Below, in pieces: positions 54,760 to 64,000 of a stretch of DNA of 64,000 nucleotides. The first letter of the stretch is position 1, and every line of letters starts with the position of its first letter. The notes under the pieces are model-generated. The model saw nothing but the letters and a program-made list of their open reading frames with translations. It did not search any database and was not told the origin of the DNA. The position numbers and the translations under genes are program-made. The stretch comes from Ligula intestinalis (taxonomy: Eukaryota; Platyhelminthes; Cestoda; Diphyllobothriidea; Diphyllobothriidae): positions 9,674,075 to 9,738,074 of the forward strand of contig JAYGXS010000006.1 of NCBI GenBank assembly GCA_036362985.1, written 5' to 3'.

Positions 54760-57520
54760 CAAAAAAAGTTTTAACGATAAACCTCTCGGACCGTTGGAAT
54801 TGAACACCACCACGTTCATAGCTGAAAAAATAAGCAATTAGTCATTTTCATATGGTTTAATTTTCCATTGAAATTTCCTTTTTCTGTACTGTTCCATTTA
54901 TTTCACATTTGGTTAAGCCTGTCCTAGCTGATATTAACCGAAATAGCGGATGCAATCTCTATATTAACGTTGACTGCATATTAACAAAACTTTTAATACG
55001 TTAAATTGTCGGGTGGCTGTTGGTAACGTTGAAGTCAGTTTAGCTTCGAAGTGACCTTGAAATGTCAATGCAGAGTTTACGGTTTGAAACGTTTCTAAGC
55101 GTTTGTCAAAAAGACAGGTTTTGTATAACCATTAAGGAAAACCTCCAATTTACCAAATTTTTAACATGTGTGGTTAATTACTAAGACCCACCGCATTCAC
55201 TTTATGATGTTAGACACTTCGGAATATATTTTGACACTAAACCACACCTGGGACGCAAAACAAAGAGTTTGCATATCACTATTCAGCAAAAATATACGTT
55301 AAATACATTGGAAGAAATAAATTTATTAAGATAAATTGCTAATGAAATAACGTGCGCTTTTACTTTTCCATTTAGCTTGATGAGAGTGAGCAAATAGTAT
55401 TTTTACGTATAAAGTATAATAAAATTCACCATCCACAGCGTCGGCCATCCTACGGTTATTATGTATTACAAGTGGGCACTTTTCTGCCCATTTTGAAATC
55501 ATAAACTGAGTTTCAAGTGGTGTATTCAGTGCATGCTGTTGTAAAATCCCTAAAATGCGGAACTTCTGGAGACGTTACCCTAACATAACGAAAGTGCGGT
55601 CGTCGTCGGTCAGCAATTGGTCTTTCAAGTACAACTGGTGTAATTTTTGAAAATAACCAAATATACTGGATGATTTCGAAGCAAATCTACACATGCTTAC
55701 CCAAAGGCCTCATTAAACACGAAAATATTTTACTTAAAAAGAAAATATCTGTTTTTTTAACGTGAAAATAATAAAATCGTGAATATTTACGGCAAAATAA
55801 TTTCGGAGTATACGCAAAAACTCGGGAAAATATTTGATAAATAACCAAGATGCAACCTCACTAAAAATAAGGTCTTTAAAATAATTTCAGCGCATACAAA
55901 TAAGAAGAACTGTTTTAATGAGCATTCTGCCACATACTTAGGCCTGAAATATATGTGGCACGTTTTTAAAATAGCTGCAAGAAAGTGCCAGGGATGCTAC
56001 TGTATTTGCTGTAGTCAAAGTATGATTTATTCAGTCAAGCAAACTTTTTCTTCTGTTGGTGAATATGGAGGTCACTTTCAGCACAAGAAAACTTAAAAAA
56101 GGCGAGACGTTCCTTCACCTTAGTAGTTGATATACCCCAGGGCCAGACAAATTAATCGCAGCGAGAAACGCTGGTAGGCAAAGAAGAGGCAAAAATACAA
56201 AGCAGTAGCTGTGGTACTTCTAAGCCGTTGTTGCTATTGGAGAATGGTAATTTTATCACGAGGTGCAGGGCATGAAATCGAAGACTATTATTCTGCGAAT
56301 TTTCGGAAGGTCTCCAGTAAGTTTGCTTATTATTAACGGGATATTAACGGGAAAACTGTGGTTTATTCTATGCAATTGTTTGTCAGAATAGCATGTCTTC
56401 TTGCATGAAAGACTTCTTTGAGTTGTGCCACTTCCTTTTGATGATTCCATAATGGTGTTCGGTAGGAGGAGGATACACATAGCTGGCAGAAAGGAAAAGT
56501 ACAATTAAGCCATCTGTGGAGTTGCTGGTTGTGATCTAATCAGTTAGACTATCGTTAAAGGGTAAGGGAATTCATAAATTTTAGAGCAGCCTCTGCCCAC
56601 TTTGAAAAGTATTTTCACGTATGATCATCTAAGTGGGCCTTGCAGGCGTACTAACAGCATGCAGCGGAACCTCGGGTTACGTGTTTTATCCTTTTTAGGA
56701 CCCAGCCCATCATCCGGAACGCTCGGCTCGCGAAATGTAGCCAATGAAGCAGCATCACTTCACTGATTGGCTGCAGTTACCCACACCCTGGGGGCAAGAC
56801 TCAATGGCGAACTCAAACATGCACTACCAACTCGTTAAATGAGCGAAAGCTCGTCAATGGAGAAAACTATTCTGCGAGTGGGTTACTCGTGTCCTGAAGT
56901 GCTCATAGTTAGAGCTGCTCGTCACCAGAAGCCCCACTGTTGTTTATTTAATACGTTCCCTACATACAAATGGCTTAGTCATGGACATTCGCAGGTGAAA
57001 TTCAAACTCCTGCATTGTTTTAAGATGACCAATTAAAGGACACTGAAAGATGTATGTGCGAATAGTTTTTAGTGAAAATATAATCACTATTCCTAGCGTA
57101 TAGCGGGCAACACCATCGTCAAAAATATCATCGTGGGCCATCGTAGTCCAATCTGTTCTTTAGCAGGTCGGAATTCTACCAATCCTTGCCAGAAGCCCTT
57201 TCATTAAAGGAATAAAAGATGAACTCTTCCTGTGTTTCTCCGCTTCAAAAAATTATAAAATGCAATAAAAACCTAAACTATGTACCATAATACGCACTCA
57301 AAATGTCGATCTTCACATTTAATAAGTAAGGTAATCCCCTAATTTTATAAATTTAGTCTAGCTTATAGTCCAACTTGCACTTCCGCCTCTTAGACTGCAG
57401 ACATCTTGGCGGAAACCAAGCAGAATAGTTTGATTTTGATGTTTAACTGTGTCATTAAAATATTTTTAGCAAGCTTGTTATATTATTTGAATATGCAATG
57501 ACCTGTATTTGTTTTGATTC
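54760..57520. other. AT-rich non-coding region
   Basis: No gene is recognised. Two CCAAT-type boxes in opposite directions (TAGCCAATGAAG near 56,738 and TGATTGGCTGC near 56,764) lie in a GC-richer patch. They could belong to a promoter, but no adjoining gene is visible. Confidence 0.45.
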
Positions 57521-57529
57521 CTTGACAAT

Positions 57530-57598
57530 AGGCTCGCCTGAGAGTTCGAAACGTCGGAAAAATAAACCACTGATCCAAGAGAACGCTTTACCATCTTC
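57530..57598 (+). mobile_element. Degenerate PLE tail end
   Basis: GAGTTCGAAACGTCGGAAAA, ATAAACCACTGATCCAAGAG and AACGC match the GAAACGTC..AATAAA..CAGTGATCGC part of PLE tails on the plus strand. It is a lone, eroded copy. Confidence 0.5.
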
Positions 57599-57599
57599 A

Positions 57600-58450
57600 A
57601 ATATCACATATATGTGAATTTTATGTCGGCAAAATTTTCTTGGCTTACCCTTTCTTCCGTTAATCTGTCTGCGAATCTGAAGATGAAAGCAGACATATAT
57701 TTTGGTTTACTAAAATATTTCCCCAGCGACATTGGACTTATGTCTTGGCAAAAGTGTCTTTTTATGATGATTCTACTTGCATGTGGACGAGAGTACACAA
57801 TATGTTGTGCATCGATAGGAAATATGCCCTAGGGGAGTTTGCAAATTGTACTTTGCTGCAACGGACAGATAACATCTGCCTGCAGGTGATGACATCTGGT
57901 CCGAGACTGCAACGAACCATTAAGCATTTATTTTGCCACTGGTGCGAAGTTTGCCCTAAGTTGCTGTATCACGGCAGTTTTTATCTTCCATTGATAATCG
58001 CGATAAGAATACTTATCAGTTCATGCATAATATCGCGCAGTTAACCTCCATATTTGATAATGTTGAGGATAAACACCTTTGTAGCGGGGTCAGAAATATC
58101 ACAAAAACAGCTGGAATCCCCTTATTTGCACTCTTGCTCGTCCTGCTGCCAGAAGCAGACACGATCCTTCATAATAGTCCGTCTTGTGTCCACGCACAGC
58201 GGACTGTCCACGATCGCGGCGGATTATCGTCTTTTTCCCATCTTGTAGGTGGACTCTGCATATTCAACAATTTGTTGACGAACTTCGCGATCTCTACTCT
58301 TCCCCATTTCGTCCCTAGCATACCTACGATGCCCAAATTAGGGTCATATGTCTTGCCTTTTGACGGTCATTCCAGTAGCTAGTCATACGGTCAAACAATG
58401 ACGAAAGCCAGGCCGTACCGTTATGTTAATTCTATCACGAAGAGGAGAAT
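57600..58450. other. Non-coding stretch
   Basis: Overlapping short ORFs (up to 119 codons at 58,023) have no recognisable motif. None is supported as a gene. Confidence 0.4.
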
Positions 58451-58454
58451 TTAG

Positions 58455-59566
58455 AACACACACGCTCTCACCTGCATGATGGTTCTATTTAGCATGTATC
58501 TGCCTCCATGAGCAAGAATCTATAAGGTGCATTTTATGTATCTAACGGACAAAGTCACTCCATCTTGTGACACCAACCACATAATAAGAATCACGTCAGT
58601 ACTGTGTTAAAAATTATACTGATTCTTGCAGCATTTGGTGCAAACGGGATCCTGATTAAAACTCATTTCCCCCCTGCTGTTAACACTCAGACTTTAGTGT
58701 TCTTGCAGTCATTTGCTTAGCAATAAATCAACATTAATACCCATGTTGTCGAAAAAAAGCGTTCTAAGAGCTTATGTCCATTTTCATTGCTGTTGTCTGA
58801 GCAGATCACTGTCACCCTTTGTGTCAATCATCGGACAAAAATACGTTTAAAGATTAGCGGTAAGAAACACCCAAATAGGTATATGAAGCGAAAAAGTTCA
58901 TCTTACGATTAACACTGCGTTTATTTCACAATTTAGTAATAATCTTTCTGACCTTTAAATTGCTTTTTCGATTTTGAACCTTGCTTACATACGATTCCCG
59001 AAATAAGGTTCCGTGTCTCGATTCTCCGACAGTTGCTCCTGTAGTTAGTCGTACATTATACAGTGGTGAGGGCTGAGCCCTGTCGGTACAAAATTCATCT
59101 CAAGACCAGGAGCTTTTCCATCACACACCTTCTCACTGGCATAACGGTATATATATATATATTTTTCCACGAGTAAGAATGTATAAGGTTTCTTTTAGGT
59201 ATCCAATGGACAAAGTCCTGTTGCAGGCTACAGCGTGTGTCATGCGTCACCGACCACACAATAATAATCACATCACCTAAACGTTGTACTGAATCTTTCA
59301 GCACTTGGTGTATCCACTTGTAATGGGACTGTGATTAAAACTCGTTTCCTTTCTACGTTAACACTAGGGCCTAAGTGAGCTGTCAGTCATGTTCTTAGAA
59401 ATAAATCAACATGCATACTAATTTTGTTGAAAATGGCTTTCTATAATCATATGCTCACGTCCACTGCTATCGGCCGAGCAGATCACTATCGCCCTCTGTA
59501 TCAAACATCGTAATAACCAACGTTTAAAGTTGAGCGGTACGAAATTCCCAAGCTAGGTATATTTCC
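58455..59566 (+). repeat. Tandem duplication, two units of about 430 bp
   Basis: Unit 1 (58,455-58,890) and unit 2 (59,120-59,566) agree along their length: GAGCAAGAATCTATAAGG / GAGTAAGAATGTATAAGG, CAAAGTC, TGATTAAAACTC.TTTCC, AATAAATCAACAT, GAGCAGATCACTRTC and TTTAAAG.T.AGCGGTA. The offset is about 680 bases. A TA dinucleotide run (59,146-59,162) sits at the start of unit 2. Non-coding. Confidence 0.75.
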
Positions 59567-59567
59567 C

Positions 59568-60050
59568 TCACCATATTTCGTTACGATAAGCGCTATGCTC
59601 AATACTCCCATCAGACCCTCTTCTCAGAAGCACGCCGAGAAATGAAAGCAGTCCGGACTGGTTTGCTTCCAGTCTTAGTTGAATTGACGGGTGCACGCAA
59701 TTAAAGGTATCCATCCGATCTGAAATATCAATCTGTCCAGATGGTCTAAGTTGACTTGACGGGTACATCCAATTTACGGTATCCAGATATGAAATGTCAG
59801 TTTTTCGAGATGCAACCGCAAATATATCACCCACGCAGCGCCTGCAATGCATCAAAACGTTTACCTGCTAACAAATTTTTAAGCTTCCAGCTTACCCACG
59901 CATGTATTCTCTATTAGCGGACCAAGGGGTAAACCCATAGCTTACCCGTCCAAATGTCTGTAAAAAGTTGTTGTCAATAATTATTCCTTGAGAGCATTCA
60001 CTGGCATTCCTACGTCCTGCAGATTGGATGTAATAAACTCAGAAATGAAT
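59568..60050 (-). pseudogene. PLE E: reverse transcriptase palm with internal duplication
   Basis: The minus strand reads IIIDNNFLQTFGRV (about 59,985) and MGLPLGPLIENTCVGKLEA (about 59,945-59,890), the PLE B-motif. The C-motif region CVGDIFAVASRKTDIS follows, where YVDD has become CVGD. Then LDTVNWMYPSSQLR and a second, similar block DTFNCVHPSIQLRLE follow. A segment of about 60-75 bases appears duplicated within the coding region. LLRRGSDGSIEHSAYRNEIW ends the fragment. At least two frameshifts separate the parts. The lineage differs from PLE A. Confidence 0.75.
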
Positions 60051-60059
60051 GAATAAATT

Positions 60060-61080
60060 CACGGTTTCTGTGGCTGGCGCTGTCACGGAAATAAACGAGA
60101 AATCTAATGAAAACATCGCCATACCGTTCAGGTCAGGGGCTATAACGCCGTTTACGAAGTAAACCCACCAGCTACTTCGCTATCGCATGTTTTGTCGAGT
60201 AAAAAGGGATGGGCCACCCTTGGCAGTGATCGATGAACCGTATAATCGAGATATATGCATGCCTACGGGCGGAGCTGCTATGAGTTCGCTTATGAATTCG
60301 TCTTTTTGATGTTTTTTGGACAGTCAGCTATTATTGTTTCAACCTTGTCCGTATGATCCTTCTGGTTTTATGTCTTTGTAAACAAACTTGCCCGACAGAA
60401 TAAATTGTATTTTCCTAATGTTAGTTGTCCTATGTATTAAAACAACGTCAGTCCATTTATCTAGCCTCGCTATGAGGAGATGCTTAGCTTGCCGGAAGTC
60501 TTAATTTTTCCTTGCGTGATCTCGTTATCGAACCTCAGCCTTTCTGGCCAATCCTCAAGTACTGACAAAAGCAATTAACTAATGGGATCACCCATTTGAC
60601 TTCTACTAGCTTATATCTAAATTCACAAACCAACTCTCCCCTTTTAAAAAGGACCTTTTTTCCTCTGCTCGATATGCGGGCAAAGTTTCGTAAAAGTACA
60701 TGGAAGACTTCAGTGGGACAGTCTCCCGGATAAAGTGTCTCGGGTCCATCCAGCGTTAATCTTCACTTTGGAGAAAGAGAGCAGACATTGCTCCTCCTTT
60801 CTGGACGGCCTCCTTGGTAGAACGTATGATGGAAAAATTACTTAAGTTTATTTCGCAAGCGAACATGGATGGGACAATGCACACGTTTCTACAGTTTTGT
60901 CTCACTTAGTCAGAAACCAACTCTAGTCCGCTGCCTCATTAACTGAGCTAAACGAATATGTTCTCTAGAAACATTGGAGAACGAACTCTCCCATAGAAGA
61001 AACATTCTGCGAGAAAATGGTTTCCTTGGGAAATTGATCAGTCAGTTTATTTAGGAACGCTCCTCAAAATCAAAAGAGCC
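60060..61080. other. Non-coding stretch
   Basis: No gene or named repeat is recognised. It may contain unreadable upstream parts of the PLEs on either side. Confidence 0.4.
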
Positions 61081-61089
61081 GACAGTTGA

Positions 61090-61960
61090 GCATAAAGTTT
61101 TATTTTTTAACACTGCCTTTTCGAGAAAATCCAGCAAGCAAACGTCTGCGGCTCCGCTTGAACACTGCAATCGTGCGCATTTATATAACAGCTAAAATAA
61201 TATAAGTCTTTTCAGGCACTCATCTTCTTCGCCTTGAAGACAAGGATCAACTTCCGGTTCCAACCTCTTTAGTGTGTACCTACGCCTTAACTTGCCCTTG
61301 TGAGGTGAGCTCTATTGGTCGAACAACTAGGCACATGCGACAACACCATCTTGATTGACTCAACCGAGGCGTGGTACAGTCAATATGTAGCACGGCTTTG
61401 GCTCGATTGGTTGACAGTGGTCACCAGGTAGACGTCAAGCAAGAGTTTCGAGTGATTGATAATATGCCGACGAAACATCTCTCGTTCCTGCTTGCGATGA
61501 TAGAGACAGTTGCCAGACAGCCAAGTAACCCAACATTCTTTGCACAGGAGGTGTTTGAATTGACACTAAGTCTACCGTGGCCGAAGACCAAGTAAACATC
61601 CGGCCATACGCTTCCTACCATGCAACAAGACGGTGACAGCACTCATCTCCACGTCACCTTATCCATCGCGAGACTGTAATACAATACGCCCTTACGCTTC
61701 CCAACACAATGTGAGACCGCGACGACGGGGCGACCTGAACTTATTATCAGACCCCTTCCCCTGTCGTACCTGCTTACGCCTAGAATTTGACCGTTTGATT
61801 CCTGAACTCCCCTTCCCCATAATTACTACTGATTGGTTGCTAAAAACATGTGTTAACTCTGTCATTCCTTATATTATTGTATTTGCCTGATGATGAACAG
61901 TCGGAAACTTTCGTTCGCCTAACTAAACGCTCACATGGATGTCACCATGAAACTAAGCCT
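61090..61960 (+). pseudogene. PLE F: GIY-YIG endonuclease and tail
   Basis: The plus frame reads KDQLPVPTSLVCTYALTCPC, then SSIGRTTRHMRQHHLD, a TGA at about 61,355, LNRGVVQSICSTALARLVDS, GHQVDVKQEFRVI and finally LSLPWPKTK before TAA at about 61,595. It is the same lineage as PLE C at 33.2-33.8 kb. YIG reads SIG here. The tail includes CTGATGA (61,887-61,893), ten bases, GAAAC (61,904-61,908) and CTTTCGTTCGCC, which closely resembles the PLE C tail. The reverse transcriptase part is absent or unreadable. Confidence 0.8.
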
Positions 61961-62227
61961 TAAACCATTATGTGTCTGCTGTCAAAACTGACCAACTGTA
62001 TAGGTAGGATGACCGAAAACTAAATTTTCGTATTATTTGCATCCTTAGAGACGTATTATATTGTAACGTTGGATGGTTTTAAATAGCTTTTGAAACTGTA
62101 TTAAAATATTCGTCTGCGTTTTATATCTTCGCATTGCAAACAAAAACTCCAAAAACCTTAATGGAGTCATAGGTAGTAGTCAGGCTTGCAACTAGGAGGT
62201 GCACATATTATCAGCAGGTGAAGTCAC

Positions 62228-62640
62228 TAGCGTATCAGTATCAGTTTGTTGAGGGAAAGGTTAGCGAATGCTTTTCAAATCACCATTAGAAACAAGATGA
62301 TAGGAAATGCATAAATATAAAAAATTGAAAAAGTACGTCAATTACATGTTCTGGGATAAGAAAGCATTTGTCACGTAGTCCAAATAGTACTAAAGCACAA
62401 CTACTCGTTAATCGCAAGTAGTTTTAGCTTAATGTAATAGCACTTATACACGGTGGTGTGGCTGTATGAGATTTGGTGCATATCCGGTCTACTCTTACAT
62501 TCGTTAAAGCAGGTCGAGAGGATAACCTCTTCGGGAGGGCGTTCCACGCTGCAACTACTCTATTGGTGAAGAAGAACTTTCGTCCGTCGATCATAGCGTT
62601 AACAGGGTGTATTTTAACGAAATGTCCCAATCAGTAATAT
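62228..62640 (-). pseudogene. CR1-like LINE 3' end
   Basis: The minus strand reads KIHPVNAMIDGRKFFFTNRV, then VAAWNALPKR (about 62,600-62,530). It aligns with the end of the 23-28 kb LINE (LRPGKARIDGRKFFFTNRAV, SAWIALPEE). It is followed by the matching 3' UTR and tail: TTTATGCATTTCCTATCATC, then AAAGCATTCGCTAACC, CAACAAACTGATACTGATAC near 62,235. It is a short 5'-truncated insertion. Confidence 0.85.
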
Positions 62641-62649
62641 ATGCTTACC

Positions 62650-63230
62650 AGGGAAGGCTGCGTCATTTTTAGTTTTGATCACTGACGACAGATGGAGGAA
62701 CTGTTTGCACATTTGACTATCCAAAGTCTACTGCCAACATGTGTGGCTTCTTTGACCTACTTTTATCAAAAGTTACAAAATGCAACACTTCTTGGGCGGT
62801 ATTTTGTTGAATTTATCTTTTTCGGCTGTTAATCCATGCACTAATGGTCTTCTTCCTATTGAAGAATTCACAATGGATAGCGTACTACATAGCCTAGCAG
62901 ACGCATCACATCATTCGCAACCAAAAACATCGAAAGTTGCTCGATGTTTAATCTGTTCGTTCGAGCTTAGCCCTCCTCTATCTTAGTTAATATTCACGCT
63001 AAACCGCCATTCGTATCGCCGGTGACAATCAGTTTTAAAAGGAGTTTATAACGTTGACGGGCGAACGACGTCGTGCCAACCATGCGGCAAAACCATCTGC
63101 AGGCTGAATCTTGCTGCCCTAAATCGAAGTGTATGCAACGCAAAAACCACGCTTTGGGATATTTTCCGTTATTAGGAGCCTTTGGCCGATTTGAACAATG
63201 CAGTTGACGCAATTGTGAAATATTCGTAGC
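62650..63230. other. Non-coding stretch
   Basis: No gene or named repeat is recognised. Confidence 0.4.
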
Positions 63231-63233
63231 TTT

Positions 63234-63305
63234 AATGGAGGTCGAACCCACACAGCATGGACGGGATTTTCGCAGCCAAAGCCCTATCATTAAGCTACGA
63301 AGGTC
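63234..63305 (-). repeat. tRNA-like SINE head, minus strand
   Basis: The minus strand reads CTTCGTAGCTTAATGATAGGG (A-box region), then TTTGGCTGCGAAAATCCC and TGCTGTGTGGGTTCGACCTCC (B-box region). It is clearly related to the plus-strand copy at 63,349-63,432. Confidence 0.6.
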
Positions 63306-63348
63306 ACTGCGAGCCGACGCAAGTGTGTTTGAATCCACCGCCCATGCT

Positions 63349-63432
63349 GAGCCTCGTAGCCCAATGGTAGAGCATTGGCTGCGTAAAGGCCTTCCCCTGC
63401 TGTGTGGGCTCGACACCCACCGAGGCCACAAA
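63349..63432 (+). repeat. tRNA-like SINE head, plus strand
   Basis: GCCTCGTAGCCCAATGGTAG (A-box), AGCATTGGCTGCGTAAAGG and TGTGTGGGCTCGACACCCAC (B-box) lie in tRNA order. A 6-bp outer stem is formed by GCCTCG and CGAGGC. An insertion in the variable region and a weak anticodon stem argue against a working tRNA. Its inverse relative lies 44 bases upstream. Confidence 0.6.
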
Positions 63433-63439
63433 TTTTTTA

Positions 63440-64000
63440 AAAGTTAATTAAATGAATATTTTTCATGCTTTGTAGATGCTGAGTAAGTGTTTATTTGCCA
63501 CATCCCATCATTCTGGGGCCACACTCCTCGATGTCTGACTTATGCCCATAGCGAGAGCGGTATAAGTTATCAAATCGTATTCTCTGAAACGGGCAAATCA
63601 CATATTGACTGTTATTCCAGAGCCTTACCCGTAATCAGCCGTAATATTCCCGTCAGCAATTGCTTATTTACCCTTTCTATTAAAAGCTTAAATGAGATGT
63701 CGAAAGGGCAAATTTCTGTCAAAAGGCACTCCTTTTTTCCTTAAGGTGTGAACGCCCAAAAGTAAATGCATATTCAAATAAGCAAAACTCAGCATTCCGC
63801 AGTTATCTACATAATAGTTTGTATGGATGGAGACTGAACTTTTTGGAGAAACAGGGCGCAAGTTTCAGACCCGTATACACGAACCCAAACAAACTTTCCC
63901 GAGACTACAACCAAATTCGCAGCTTGCAAAGCATATTGTAGAGAATGACCAAAACTGATATATTGAAGGTGCAAACATCGCAGGCCGAAGAAACTCAAAA
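63440..64000. other. Non-coding stretch
   Basis: No gene or named repeat is recognised up to the window end. Confidence 0.4.

Noticed and set aside
1..64000. CRISPR arrays, bacterial operons, rRNA genes
   Set aside because: There are no regularly spaced short repeats, no runs of same-strand ORFs with ribosome binding sites and no rRNA-like sequence. All features point to a eukaryotic nuclear genome.

Overview
This window looks like nuclear DNA of a repeat-rich flatworm, most probably a diphyllobothriidean tapeworm (Spirometra, Schistocephalus or Dibothriocephalus type). That is an inference. It rests on several lineages of Penelope-like elements (PLEs) with GIY-YIG endonucleases of the style common in those genomes, plus CR1/L2-like LINEs, a DD37D mariner, a Ty3/gypsy fragment, tRNA-derived SINEs and AT-rich non-coding DNA. 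No intact host protein gene, rRNA, functional tRNA or CRISPR array was found. Nearly every ORF longer than about 100 codons is transposon-derived and broken. The rest are short chance ORFs in AT-rich DNA.

Layout. 1-11.6 kb: AT-rich DNA with a SINE (about 1.44-1.63 kb), an old dispersed repeat (about 2.88-3.27 kb) and a PLE endonuclease relic (about 9.3-9.7 kb). 11.59-12.04 kb: a 284-bp-offset duplication running into a 100-base assembly gap (12,041-12,140). 12.15-45.2 kb: a very large imperfect palindrome. Blocks on the left (12.15-13.25, 15.26-15.48, 15.72-16.64, 18.69-23.07 and 27.86-28.87 kb) recur on the right in inverse order and orientation (45.2-44.1, 41.15-40.9, 38.9-38.05, 38.04-36.69 and 36.68-35.65 kb). 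The centre (28.9-35.6 kb) holds two head-to-tail PLEs, a gypsy fragment, a third PLE piece, a MITE-like hairpin and two SINEs. The left arm was later invaded by a near full-length CR1-like LINE (23,069-27,851) and a complete mariner (20,808-22,323). The opposite arm serves as the unoccupied reference.

45.5-64 kb: more copies of the arm repeats, a degraded PLE (48.5-49.2 kb), LINE remnants, two local tandem duplications (52.1-54.4 and 58.45-59.57 kb), a tRNA-like head, a foldback element (54.5-54.75 kb), a PLE reverse-transcriptase relic with an internal duplication (59.57-60.05 kb), a PLE 3' portion (61.1-61.96 kb), a LINE 3' end and two head-to-head tRNA-like SINE heads (63.2-63.4 kb).

The most interesting theme is a family of short fold-back units (16.0, 38.45, 42.7 and 54.5 kb) made of two PLE tail segments in inverted orientation, plus single tails elsewhere. 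Several carry hammerhead-ribozyme-like cores (CUGANGA, hairpin, GAAAC, then GUC or AUC). All calls come from reading the sequence. No database search or folding program was run, and repeat boundaries are good to about 10-30 bases unless exact coordinates are given.
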